IMG/VR virus record: IMGVR_UViG_3300030333_006292
Span: 6,908 to 70,907 of that record
DNA length: 64,000 nt
Reading direction: 5' to 3' (one strand)
Origin: a virus
Shown: positions 8,904 to 17,414 of the stretch, piece after piece
Layout of the letters: each line of letters opens with the position of its first letter
Numbering within the stretch: position 1 is the stretch's first letter
The notes under the pieces: generated by a model
What the model was told of the DNA's origin: nothing
Databases searched by the model: none
The model's input: only the letters and a program-made list of their open reading frames with translations
Position numbers and translations under genes: made by a program

Positions 8904-9305
8904 ATGTCTAGTTCAATTTCAAACTATTGTCGTTTTATTGGAAGACTGGTCAAAGACCCAAAGCTTATTCAAGTTGAAGATACACACTTAACTAACTTTA
9001 CTTTGGCTATAAACGAATATCATAGATCTAAAGAAGATCAATCAGAAAAAGGTGAATTTGTAAAGAAGAAAACTGTAAACTATTTTGATTTCGAGGCTTG
9101 GGATACTGGCGCATTAGCCTTGCATAAATATTGTAAAAAGGGCGACATCATTGATGTAGTCACAACAGCTAGAAACAACAGCTGGACAGACAAAAAGGGC
9201 AATAAAAAGTTTCAAACAAAGTTCAGAGTAAAAGAATTCAAACTTTTTAATAATAACCCTTCATATCAGACTTCTGAATCAAATACAGAAAAAGATGAAG
9301 GATGA
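8904..9305 (+). CDS. ssb: single-stranded DNA-binding protein
   Basis: OB-fold SSB that coats single-stranded DNA at the phage fork. The N-terminal half reads like bacterial SSB: FIGRLVKDP, NFTLAIN, NYFDFEAWDTGALALHKYCKKGD, then the SWTDKKGNKK hairpin. The C-terminus is acidic (SNTEKDEG), as expected for the partner-binding tail, but lacks the bacterial DDDIPF ending. Length is 133 aa. It follows the polymerase locus after the only sizeable gap and overlaps the sigma factor start by 11 bases. Confidence 0.87.
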   Translation: MSSSISNYCRFIGRLVKDPKLIQVEDTHLTNFTLAINEYHRSKEDQSEKGEFVKKKTVNYFDFEAWDTGALALHKYCKKGDIIDVVTTARNNSWTDKKGNKKFQTKFRVKEFKLFNNNPSYQTSESNTEKDEG

Positions 9306-9786
9306 AACAAAACCATTAAATAAATCAGAGCTTGAAGAAGAACTTGTCTGCAAAAACTATGGACTAGTTGTTTCTCAGGCTCTTTCTTTTTCCAACGAGA
9401 ATTCCCAGTTTTCATTAGAAGACTATATTCAAGTTGGTCTTATAGGGCTTTTGAAGGCTATAAGAGAGTACAAAGAAGATAAGGCAAAGTTTTCTACATT
9501 TGCTACTGTCTGCATAAGAAATCATATGCTAAATCTTCTTAGAAGAACAAAAAACAAAAACTCAGTTATCTTTGACTCAGACTATCTAGCAAGCAGTCAA
9601 ATTGACAAAGAGGATTTTTTTGAGTATGTTCCAGACTATCTAAATGAAGAACATAAGTTTATAATCAAACTTAAGCTGCAAAATTATAATAATAGAGAGA
9701 TAAGAGAAATGATCTCATGCACGAAGAAGCAGCTAGAAGATAAAATGAAAGAGATAACAAAAGCTCTAAGAGGTTGCGGTCAGTGA
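9295..9786 (+). CDS. phage sigma-70-family RNA polymerase sigma factor
   Basis: Small sigma factor (163 aa) that would redirect host RNA polymerase. Residues about 18-85 match sigma region 2: EDYIQVGLIGLLKAIREY followed by KFSTFATVCIRNHMLNLLRR, covering core binding and -10 recognition/melting. A short C-terminal segment (KLKLQNYNNREIREMISC) could be a reduced region 4 helix-turn-helix. The size recalls T4 gp55-type late sigma factors, but I cannot assign it to that family. It is co-transcribed with the SSB and overlaps the first glycan gene. Confidence 0.85.
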   Translation: MKDETKPLNKSELEEELVCKNYGLVVSQALSFSNENSQFSLEDYIQVGLIGLLKAIREYKEDKAKFSTFATVCIRNHMLNLLRRTKNKNSVIFDSDYLASSQIDKEDFFEYVPDYLNEEHKFIIKLKLQNYNNREIREMISCTKKQLEDKMKEITKALRGCGQ

Positions 9787-11414
9787 GAAAGAAGAGAATA
9801 CTGTTTTGCGGTGAGGCCACATATCTTAATACAGGATATGCCACCTACAATAGAGAAGTAATAAAAAGACTTTTTGCTACTGGTAAATATGATATAGCAG
9901 AATTTGCTTCCTATGGTTCAAACAGTGACCCTAGAAGAAAGCAAATCCCTTGGACTTTCTATGGCAATATGCCAGATAAAAACAATGAGGAAGAAGTTAG
10001 GGATTATGAGTCCGTACCTACGAACCAGTTTGGCGAATGGAAGTTTGAGTCTGTGCTTTTAGACTTTAAGCCAGATGTTGTATGTGATATACGAGACTTT
10101 TGGATGATGGATTTCCAGCAAAGATCTCCCTTTAGAAGAATGTTTCATTGGGCGATTATGCCAACCGTAGATGCTCATCCTCAAAATGAACAGTGGCTGG
10201 AAACTTACTGTGATGCGGATGCGGTATTTAGCTACTCTGATTGGGGAGGAGAGGTAATAAAAGAAGAAACAAATAACAACGCTAAATATATAAAAACAGC
10301 GCCTCCTTCTGCCGACAGTGCATATGTTCCCGTAGAAGACAAAATCAAACACAAAGAAAAGATGGGTTTCTCTGCTGACTCTTTGATCATTGGTACGGTC
10401 ATGAGAAACCAAAAAAGAAAACTCTTTCCTGATTTATTCAAGACCTTCAGAATGTTCTTAGATAAGTCTCAAAACAAAGACGTTTTCTTATACTGCCATA
10501 CCAGTTACCCAGATTTAGGCTGGGATATTCCTAAACTTATACATAAATATGGGCTTTCGAGCAAAGTATTATTTACATATGTTTGCCAAAACTGCGGTCA
10601 TTGTTTTCCAATGTTCTTCTCTGACGCAAGAACAAAATGTCCAAAATGTAAATCAAGTTCAGCCGGACTTTCAAACGTGCAACAGGGCGTAAGCTATGAA
10701 TTTCTAGCTGACATAATGAATTGCTTTGATCTATACATCCAGTACGCAAACAGCGAGGGGTTTGGTTTACCGCAGGTTGAAGCAGCTGCTTGTGGTGTAC
10801 CAGTCATGAGTGTTGACTATTCTGCAATGAGTAGTGTAATCAGAAAACTTGGAGGAACCCCTTTAAAATTAGCCTCGGTATACAATGAAGTCGAAACAGG
10901 TTGTGATAGAGCGGTTCCAGACAATGACTACGCTTCCGACCAAATTGTAAAGTTCTTTGAAATGTCAGAAAAAGAGAGGCTCGATTTAGGAGAACAAACA
11001 AGAAAGAATTTTGAAAAGTATTACCAATGGGACGATACTGCCAAGATATGGGAAGAACACTTTGACTCTATAGAAATAAGACCAGAAGAGGAAACTTGGT
11101 CATCTCCTCCAAGACTACATTCCCCTGCAACTTCAATTCCAGCAGAGATAAGTGACAGAGATTTTATTAAATGGTTAATTGTCAACGTGTTAGGCGAACC
11201 AGAAAAATTAAACACACTATTTGAGTCTAGAATGATAAGAGACTTGAACTACGGCTACTTCAAACAAGGCACTGGAAATTCATACTTAAATGAAGACTCT
11301 TTGCAATTTGAAAAGCCGGACTTTGTACCTTTTGAAAAAGAACAGGCGTACAATATTATGGCTGGGTTGTGCCATCATAGAAATGAATGGGAGCAAAGGA
11401 GGATCTCTGGATGA
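9783..11414 (+). CDS. GT4-like glycosyltransferase with inserted zinc ribbon
   Basis: GT-B-fold glycosyltransferase. The C-terminal donor-binding half has NSEGFGLPQVEAAACGVPV at about residues 324-342, the GT4 E-x7-E region. Before it, at about 268-289, a C-x2-C...C-x2-C zinc ribbon (CQNC and CPKC) is inserted between the two Rossmann halves, an unusual addition. Start: an AAGAGG ribosome binding site at 9768-9773 is 9 bases before GTG 9783, which forms a GTGA overlap with the sigma factor stop; a TTG at 9774 would touch that site. It has a long C-terminal extension of about 120 aa. First gene of the glycan island. Confidence 0.85.
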   Translation: MRKKRILFCGEATYLNTGYATYNREVIKRLFATGKYDIAEFASYGSNSDPRRKQIPWTFYGNMPDKNNEEEVRDYESVPTNQFGEWKFESVLLDFKPDVVCDIRDFWMMDFQQRSPFRRMFHWAIMPTVDAHPQNEQWLETYCDADAVFSYSDWGGEVIKEETNNNAKYIKTAPPSADSAYVPVEDKIKHKEKMGFSADSLIIGTVMRNQKRKLFPDLFKTFRMFLDKSQNKDVFLYCHTSYPDLGWDIPKLIHKYGLSSKVLFTYVCQNCGHCFPMFFSDARTKCPKCKSSSAGLSNVQQGVSYEFLADIMNCFDLYIQYANSEGFGLPQVEAAACGVPVMSVDYSAMSSVIRKLGGTPLKLASVYNEVETGCDRAVPDNDYASDQIVKFFEMSEKERLDLGEQTRKNFEKYYQWDDTAKIWEEHFDSIEIRPEEETWSSPPRLHSPATSIPAEISDRDFIKWLIVNVLGEPEKLNTLFESRMIRDLNYGYFKQGTGNSYLNEDSLQFEKPDFVPFEKEQAYNIMAGLCHHRNEWEQRRISG

Positions 11415-12538
11415 AAGTTCTTTATATAGGACACTACAGAGAGGGTTCTGGATGGGGACAGGCAGCTATTGATTACATATTAGCTATGGACTCCGTTGGT
11501 ATTGATGTTGTACCTAGAGCCGTAAAGCTAAATCAAAGACAGCCGCAACTCCCAGAGAGAATTCTTGAACTAGAGAGCAAGGAATCTCTAGGATGCGATA
11601 TTTGTATTCAGCATGTATTGCCAACAATGCTTGACTTCAATAGCCGTTTTAAGAAAAACATAGCTCTTTACGCTACGGAAACTAGCAACTTTAAGCAGTC
11701 AAGCTGGGCTAGAAAAATAAACACTATGGACGAAGCTTGGGTTATCAATAATCAAATGAAGCAAGCCTCTCTAGACAGTGGTGTTGACGTACCAATAAAA
11801 ATAATTCCTCATGCCAGTGACTTCTCCAAATTTGAGATGCGGCACAAAAAGATAGAAATACCTAACTCTGAAGGCAACTTTATTTTCTATACCATAGCCG
11901 ACTTTAACAGAAGAAAAAACATAGAAGCTATCGTAAGATCTTTTCACTCAGAGTTCAGCAAAAATGAACCTGTTTCCCTTTTAATAAAGACAGGTAGCGA
12001 AGGGATGAATTCAGACACTTGCGCCGCAAGTATGCAATCCATATGTAACGAGATTAAAGAAGAGCTTAAGATATTTCCAGATACAGACTCTTACAAGGAA
12101 GATTTGATAATCACAGACTACCTTTCTGAGAAAGATATAGAAAGAATACATCAAACTTGCGATTGTTTTATCACCTCTAGTTATGGTGAAGCTTGGTGTA
12201 TACCGGCGTTTGATGCTATGGGCTTTGGTAATACCCCTATCTGTAGCAATACTGGAGGTATGGCAGACTTCTTAAAAGAAGGTGGTGGTGTATTAGTCTC
12301 TGGCAGAATGGAGCCTGTCACCGGAATGCTCAACACAATTCCTGATATGTTTACCGCTAAAGAAAATTGGTTTTCAATTGACGAAAACGAATTAAAGGCT
12401 TCTATGAGAAACATTTATGAAATGCACAAGAATTCCGATCCTTCATATTCAGAAATGAAAAGACAAGGATTGAAATCCGCCTATGAATACTCCCACGAAA
12501 AGATAGGGACGCTAATAAAGGAGGCTTTGAATGTTTAA
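11411..12538 (+). CDS. GT4-like glycosyltransferase
   Basis: GT-B glycosyltransferase (375 aa), likely retaining. The N-terminal segment VLYIGHYREGSGWGQAA is a Rossmann-type opening. FYTIADFNRRKNIEAIVRSF starts the second domain, and SSYGEAWCIPAFDAMGFG (near 255-272) is the donor-binding E-x7-E region. The start is ATG 11411: AAAGGAGG lies 8 bases upstream and the ATG forms an ATGA overlap with the previous stop. Sugar and acceptor cannot be predicted. Confidence 0.85.
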   Translation: MKVLYIGHYREGSGWGQAAIDYILAMDSVGIDVVPRAVKLNQRQPQLPERILELESKESLGCDICIQHVLPTMLDFNSRFKKNIALYATETSNFKQSSWARKINTMDEAWVINNQMKQASLDSGVDVPIKIIPHASDFSKFEMRHKKIEIPNSEGNFIFYTIADFNRRKNIEAIVRSFHSEFSKNEPVSLLIKTGSEGMNSDTCAASMQSICNEIKEELKIFPDTDSYKEDLIITDYLSEKDIERIHQTCDCFITSSYGEAWCIPAFDAMGFGNTPICSNTGGMADFLKEGGGVLVSGRMEPVTGMLNTIPDMFTAKENWFSIDENELKASMRNIYEMHKNSDPSYSEMKRQGLKSAYEYSHEKIGTLIKEALNV

Positions 12539-13547
12539 CCCTGTAGCTTCAATAACAAGAGCAGCAACAAGAAAGTTCAACGAACCTTTAAACATACTGA
12601 CATTCCCCACGCACGAAAGATACGAAACATTACTATGTAAAACCGGACACAACTTTTATGCGTATAGAGCTGAAGGCATAAAAGATTGGAATCCAAAGAA
12701 TGGTGAATTGCCAGAAAACTACATACTCTTAGATCCAGAGCTTGAAGAAAGACAAATACCAAATTATGTAGACTTTGATCTTGTTTTATCACAGAACAAA
12801 TTTGGTCAATTTCAAGTTGCTCACAGGTTGGCTCAAAAAATGCACTTGCCATTGGTTAGTCTTGAACACACGCTGCCTGTTCCAGAATGGGGCGACGACA
12901 TTATGCAGGCGACGAGAAGCATGAGGGGCGATATAAATGTTTTCATATCATCCTTCAGCATAGACAGTTGGGGTTGGCAACCATTCAATGACACTACGGT
13001 TATAACACATGGTGTTGACTCAAGCTTATTCAGGCCTGACGATTCCATAGAAAGAGAAAACCATGCCTTGTCCGTTGTTAATGACTGGATTAACAGGGAT
13101 TGGTGTTGTGGCTTTAATATATGGAGAAGAATCGCTGATAAATTTCCTACTAAAGTTGTTGGTGATACTCCCGGCCTTTCGGAATCCGCAAAGAGTATAG
13201 AAGATCTTGTAAGAGAGTATCAATCTAGTAGAATTTTTATAAACACATCGACGATATCTCCTGTGCCAACGGCTCTCTTAGAAGCAATGGCTTGTGGATG
13301 TGCTGTCGTGACAACAGCAACCTGCATGATACCTGAGATAGTAGAGAATGGCGTAAACGGTTTCATCAGTAATGATGAAGAAGAGCTTAAACATTATATA
13401 GTCGATCTTCTTAACAACGAAGATTTGGCAAAAGAGATGGGACAAAAGGCTAGACAAACTATAGTAAATAAGTTCTCCCAAGAAGGCTTTATAGACAAAT
13501 GGGAAAATATATTTTATCAAGCAACAAAAGTTTGCTTTAGAGGTTAA
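12531..13547 (+). CDS. GT4-like glycosyltransferase
   Basis: GT-B glycosyltransferase (338 aa). The C-terminal domain includes PTALLEAMACGCAVVTT (around 245-262) and EIVENGVNGFI, both typical of GT4 nucleotide-sugar binding. The first Glu of the E-x7-E motif is not obvious, so donor binding may differ from its neighbours. AAAGGAGG lies just upstream of ATG 12531, which overlaps the preceding stop by 8 bases. Confidence 0.82.
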   Translation: MFNPVASITRAATRKFNEPLNILTFPTHERYETLLCKTGHNFYAYRAEGIKDWNPKNGELPENYILLDPELEERQIPNYVDFDLVLSQNKFGQFQVAHRLAQKMHLPLVSLEHTLPVPEWGDDIMQATRSMRGDINVFISSFSIDSWGWQPFNDTTVITHGVDSSLFRPDDSIERENHALSVVNDWINRDWCCGFNIWRRIADKFPTKVVGDTPGLSESAKSIEDLVREYQSSRIFINTSTISPVPTALLEAMACGCAVVTTATCMIPEIVENGVNGFISNDEEELKHYIVDLLNNEDLAKEMGQKARQTIVNKFSQEGFIDKWENIFYQATKVCFRG

Positions 13548-13549
13548 CA

Positions 13550-14014
13550 ATGAAAATAAACATAACAGTTGGCGCAAAACAGCCCTTGAGCGGCTATATA
13601 AACGTTGACCCAATAACAAAATTTGACGGCCTTGCTGTAGACATAAGAGATCTGGATCCAGTGGTCAATGATGCAGAATGCACCGAGCTGATTGCTGTAG
13701 ATGTTTTAGATTATCTGAAAAAACAAGATGCAATATCTGTAGTGCAATCTTGGATTAAAAAGCTAAGGCATAATGGAAAAATAGTAATTGGTATAACGGA
13801 CGCTTATGAAGTATGCAAGTTGTTTTACCAGCAAAGAATAAGCCTTGATGATTTCAACTACTTGCTGCATGGGGCGCTTTCTGACGCTTGGGACATAAAA
13901 TTGAACCATATGACTATGGAAATCGTTGAAGAGCTAATGAAATCAAACGGCTTGAAAATAACAAAGAGAAGACTAGACGATTACACATCCATAGTAGAAG
14001 GAGTTAGACCTTAA
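13550..14014 (+). CDS. SAM methyltransferase-like protein
   Basis: Short class I methyltransferase-like protein (154 aa). The opening INITVGAKQPLSGYINVDP and the later KKLRHNGKIVIGITD follow the pattern of small phage and bacterial methyltransferases whose SAM loop has a K/G-rich start and an acidic strand (NVDP). The glycine-rich loop is weak, so it could be a non-catalytic homologue. It follows three glycosyltransferases and could methylate a sugar. Confidence 0.62.
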   Translation: MKINITVGAKQPLSGYINVDPITKFDGLAVDIRDLDPVVNDAECTELIAVDVLDYLKKQDAISVVQSWIKKLRHNGKIVIGITDAYEVCKLFYQQRISLDDFNYLLHGALSDAWDIKLNHMTMEIVEELMKSNGLKITKRRLDDYTSIVEGVRP

Positions 14015-14015
14015 A

Positions 14016-14783
14016 ATGGGCGATCTTACAACAAATTGTACAAAATGTATTTTTTCAGTTAAAGACGGCAAAACTCAGACGGGATGCGAACTCGAGAGGA
14101 TAGAAAAATACAGAGAAAATGGCGTCGTAGTAATTGAAGCTGAAGACTTAGAGGATAACGAATTTTATGTTATACAGTCTTGGTGTTCAGCTTACAGAGA
14201 AGAAGACTGGATTGAAGATCGTCTAGATCCAAAATCAGATGTCTTGGAGGAAATGAAATCCCCCATGGGCTTTATTGTCATTGTTGACGACGAAAATTCA
14301 GCAGATAAATTGGCTATTACTTTAAACAGTATTCTTGAAAATGTTGAAGAACCTTCATTTATTGTGATAGCAAATAACTCTTCCAATGACTACGTTGAAA
14401 TTATTAACAGTGCAGTTGAATACTTTTCTGACAAAGATGATGTAATATACAAGGTAACAGACATCAAAGAAGAAAACTGTGACGATCACAGAGTTGTAGA
14501 CATATCTTTTAACAATTTTAGAAATGGATTTTACACTATTTTAAAATCTGGGAATAAAATACCGCTAAAAATTGAGGAGGTTTTGAATCATACTATAATT
14601 AGTGAAGTTAAGAAGCCAGCTTTTATTGAAGGTTGGGATGGCATAAATGGAGAAACTGTACAGTGTACTGTACATAAATTCATGAATGGAAATTCAGGAC
14701 AGCTACTAAGTGACAAGGCTAAGGCAGCGCAAGACGCTAACGACAATAAGGTTTTTTATACATGGAAAGAGTTACAGTCTTAA
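14016..14783 (+). CDS. Cys-rich N-terminal protein with possible GT-A-like domain
   Basis: Function not recognised (255 aa). The N-terminus has a compact cysteine set (CTKC, then C at about 23), suggesting metal binding. From about residue 85, GFIVIVDDENSADKLAITLNSI resembles the first strand and helix of a GT-A glycosyltransferase, but a DxD metal motif is not evident. AAGGAG lies before ATG 14016. The 3' end overlaps the following GT2 gene by 22 bases, so the two are likely translated together and may work as a pair. Confidence 0.7.
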   Translation: MGDLTTNCTKCIFSVKDGKTQTGCELERIEKYRENGVVVIEAEDLEDNEFYVIQSWCSAYREEDWIEDRLDPKSDVLEEMKSPMGFIVIVDDENSADKLAITLNSILENVEEPSFIVIANNSSNDYVEIINSAVEYFSDKDDVIYKVTDIKEENCDDHRVVDISFNNFRNGFYTILKSGNKIPLKIEEVLNHTIISEVKKPAFIEGWDGINGETVQCTVHKFMNGNSGQLLSDKAKAAQDANDNKVFYTWKELQS

Positions 14784-15541
14784 TAGCCACTTATAATGAC
14801 GAAGATTATATACAGTCTTCTGTCAAGAGTGCATTTGACCAAAATTATAAAGGCCCGCTAACAATATGCGTAGTTAGCGATGGCTCTACAGATAATACAT
14901 ATGCCATAGCTAAGAAGTTTTTTAAATCACCCATAGAAGAAAAAGATTGTCTATATGAAGAGGGGCTTGGCAAAAACAAAAATATTAAATATATATTGAC
15001 TGAAAAAATAAATGGTGGTCCTAGTGACGCTAGAAATCATGGAATATCTAAAACTATACTAGAAACTGATATATATGCAATACTCGATGCCGATGACGAG
15101 ATGTATCCAAATAAAATTTCAGAATGTGTTTCAGTAATGTCAAAAGACATGAATTCTATTGGCGTTGTTTATGCTGATTATGACACATATCACACAGAGA
15201 CTAAAAAGAAAATAAGAGAATTTAAAGAACCATTTTCAAGAAGAAGGCTTGTTCAAGAATGTATAGTCCATAGTGGTTCACTAATAAATGCAAGAGCTTT
15301 GTCTAGTGTAGAAGAAGAAACAGGTTACTATGATAAAGAAATGAGAACCTGCGAAGACTACGATTTATGGATGAGAATAAGTGAAAAATACATGATATCA
15401 CATGTTCCAAAATCTTTGACGTTGGTGCGAGTAACAGGTGACAATTCCAGCTTCATAGTTAATCAAGATGTTTGGCAGAAAAACTGGAAGAGGGTTATGA
15501 CTAAAATGCAAGATAGGTTAAATGGGTCAAGTCTACAATAG
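14762..15541 (+). CDS. GT2-family glycosyltransferase
   Basis: Inverting GT-A glycosyltransferase (259 aa). Family features are clear: VTVLIATYNDEDYIQSSVKS at residues 4-23, VSDGSTDNT at 38-46, GGPSDARNHGI at 85-95, and the metal-binding DADD at 109-112. CEDYDLWMRISE near 198 is the acceptor-side ED motif. No membrane segment is visible, so it acts in the cytoplasm. It overlaps both flanking genes. Confidence 0.9.
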   Translation: MERVTVLIATYNDEDYIQSSVKSAFDQNYKGPLTICVVSDGSTDNTYAIAKKFFKSPIEEKDCLYEEGLGKNKNIKYILTEKINGGPSDARNHGISKTILETDIYAILDADDEMYPNKISECVSVMSKDMNSIGVVYADYDTYHTETKKKIREFKEPFSRRRLVQECIVHSGSLINARALSSVEEETGYYDKEMRTCEDYDLWMRISEKYMISHVPKSLTLVRVTGDNSSFIVNQDVWQKNWKRVMTKMQDRLNGSSLQ

Positions 15542-16238
15542 GTTTACAACCTCTACTAAAAATAGAGCCGCAGGTAAACATAAAGACAGACCTTTAACAG
15601 TCATAATACCTGCGGCAGGAATGGGCCATAGAATGAAATCTTATGGCCCTAAATGCTTGCTGCCAGCAAACATCAAAGAAACAATATTAGACAAAAGTAT
15701 AAAAACTATAAAGAAAGTATATAACTACTGTGAAATAATATTAGTTGTAGGTTTTGAAGCAGAAAAAATAACACAGACTTTACCAAAAGAAATAAGAATC
15801 GTAGAAAATCAAATTTATGAAAAGACGAGTGTTTCTGAGAGTGTTAGGTTAGCAATAAATAACTCTGTATATAATGATATACTTATAATATACGGAGACT
15901 TGATATTTAATATTAATACAATAAATGAGTTAACAGAGCATAGTTCTTGCGTAGTTGTTGACTCAAAGAGCAGGTTTAAAGCAGAGGAAATAGGTGTGAC
16001 AATTGTCGATGGTAAGGTTACAAACTTTGCTTATGGACTAGAAAATAAATGGTCACACATAGCCTATTTGACTGGGAACGAGTCTTTGGAATTTCAAAGG
16101 TTATGCTCAGATAAAAAGAAAAACAAAATGTACCCTTTTGAAGTTTTCAATATAATGTTAAGTCATGGTTTTGACCTATCTGCTATTGAACCTAAAGGTA
16201 TGAAAATAAAAGAAATAGACTCTTTGAAAGATTTATAA
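15522..16238 (+). CDS. nucleotidyltransferase (sugar- or choline-phosphate type)
   Basis: Activates a phosphorylated small molecule with an NTP. The N-terminal VIIPAAGMGHRM (about 27-38) is the nucleotide-binding loop, followed by GPKCLLPA, and IIYGDLIF (about 126-133) carries the metal-binding Asp. The layout is closest to MobA/LicC-type NTP transferases. Substrate is unknown: sugar-1-phosphate or phosphocholine are both possible. It may supply an activated donor to neighbouring transferases. The stop overlaps the next small gene (TAATG). Confidence 0.82.
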   Translation: MGQVYNRFTTSTKNRAAGKHKDRPLTVIIPAAGMGHRMKSYGPKCLLPANIKETILDKSIKTIKKVYNYCEIILVVGFEAEKITQTLPKEIRIVENQIYEKTSVSESVRLAINNSVYNDILIIYGDLIFNINTINELTEHSSCVVVDSKSRFKAEEIGVTIVDGKVTNFAYGLENKWSHIAYLTGNESLEFQRLCSDKKKNKMYPFEVFNIMLSHGFDLSAIEPKGMKIKEIDSLKDL

Positions 16239-16387
16239 TGGAAAAATTTTGGAGCTATATCTACAGCGATAGAAAGTGGCACGCTTGGTTAATGATAGAC
16301 AATCGGGTGGCTTATAAATTAGGACCTTTTGATTTCCATTTGTTAGCAGAAAAAGCAGTAGAAGCATATGAAAATTCTGATAAGTAG
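16238..16387 (+). CDS. 49-aa protein of unknown function
   Basis: Small gene sitting exactly between two overlapping neighbours. ATG 16238 shares a base with the nucleotidyltransferase stop (TAATG), and the TAG at 16385-16387 lies 20 bases inside the next gene. The product is rich in aromatic residues (MEKFWSYIYSDRKWHAW) and ends with a helical AEKAVEAYENSDK. Without it there would be a gap of about 130 bases, unlike the rest of this packed operon, which supports it being real. No function is recognised. Confidence 0.6.
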   Translation: MEKFWSYIYSDRKWHAWLMIDNRVAYKLGPFDFHLLAEKAVEAYENSDK

Positions 16388-17414
16388 CGATGGGCCTCAT
16401 GCTCACTATTACATAAGGCTAGGATGGGGAAGAGCGTTTGAAGCGGCTGGGCATAAAGTTTATATATGGGACATAGCCTCAAAGCCAGCGTTTGACGCAT
16501 TTGATGAGTTTGAACCAGACCTGTTTATGGGACAAACATACAACTTAAACGATGCGGTTTATAAGTGTATAAAAAACAGACCTCATCTGAAGGTGGTAAT
16601 GAGGGGTTCTGACTGGGGAGATATGGAAAAGGAAATCGACAAAGACAAATTTCCTATCTTAACAGCGAACGAAGAAGAAAAAAGACTACTAGAAAAGCTA
16701 AAAAAAGAGACAGGCAAGCCAGACTTTGTTCACAATCACTACCACCAAAATTGGATAGAAAAAACACACAACAAGTGGAGAGATATTGGAATCGAGCCTG
16801 TTTCTCTACTTCACGGCGCTGATGTTTTCGACTTTGCTAACGGTCAAGTGGTAGACCATTTAAGGAGTGATGTTTCTTTTATAGGTGGCTACTGGCCTTA
16901 CAAGGCTAAATGTCTTGATAAATACCTTGTCCGTTTATGCCATCCTGTTGGCAAGTTTAATGTAAAAATATTTGGTTCTTCTGATTGGCCTGTAGTTCAA
17001 TATCAAGGCAGAATATCTGGAGAGCAGCAAAAAGATGTTTTTAGATCAGCCATAGTTTCTCCAAATATAAGCGAACCTCATTCGCAAGAGTTTGGTTACG
17101 ATATAATTGAAAGGCCGTTCAAAGTTTTAATGAGCGGAGGATTTTGTATTTCAGACTATGTAGAATCTATGGCAAATGACGTATTTACCAATGAGGAAAT
17201 TGTATTTGCTAAAACTCCTGAAGATTTTGAAAAACTAGTTGAATATTATATTCATCATCCAGAGGAGCGAGAGCCTTACATACAAAGAGGGTATACAAGC
17301 ATTTTTGAAAAACATACTTATTTCCATCGCGTGGCTAGAATATTTAAAAAGCTAAATCTAAGTCAAGAAGCTAAGCATGTAATGGACACTTTTCAAAGTT
17401 TTGTGGTGGAGTGA
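16368..17414 (+). CDS. CgeB-like glycosyltransferase
   Basis: GT-B glycosyltransferase of the CgeB/GT4-like type (348 aa). The N-terminus MKILISSDGPHAHYYIRLGW is a Rossmann opening. The C-terminal half has the CgeB-style segment with ERPFKVLMSGGFCISDY (about 246-262), then KTPEDFEKLVEYYIHHPEER and a final helix. Enzymes of this type are common in phage glycan clusters. It overlaps the 49-aa gene by 20 bases. Confidence 0.8.
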   Translation: MKILISSDGPHAHYYIRLGWGRAFEAAGHKVYIWDIASKPAFDAFDEFEPDLFMGQTYNLNDAVYKCIKNRPHLKVVMRGSDWGDMEKEIDKDKFPILTANEEEKRLLEKLKKETGKPDFVHNHYHQNWIEKTHNKWRDIGIEPVSLLHGADVFDFANGQVVDHLRSDVSFIGGYWPYKAKCLDKYLVRLCHPVGKFNVKIFGSSDWPVVQYQGRISGEQQKDVFRSAIVSPNISEPHSQEFGYDIIERPFKVLMSGGFCISDYVESMANDVFTNEEIVFAKTPEDFEKLVEYYIHHPEEREPYIQRGYTSIFEKHTYFHRVARIFKKLNLSQEAKHVMDTFQSFVVE

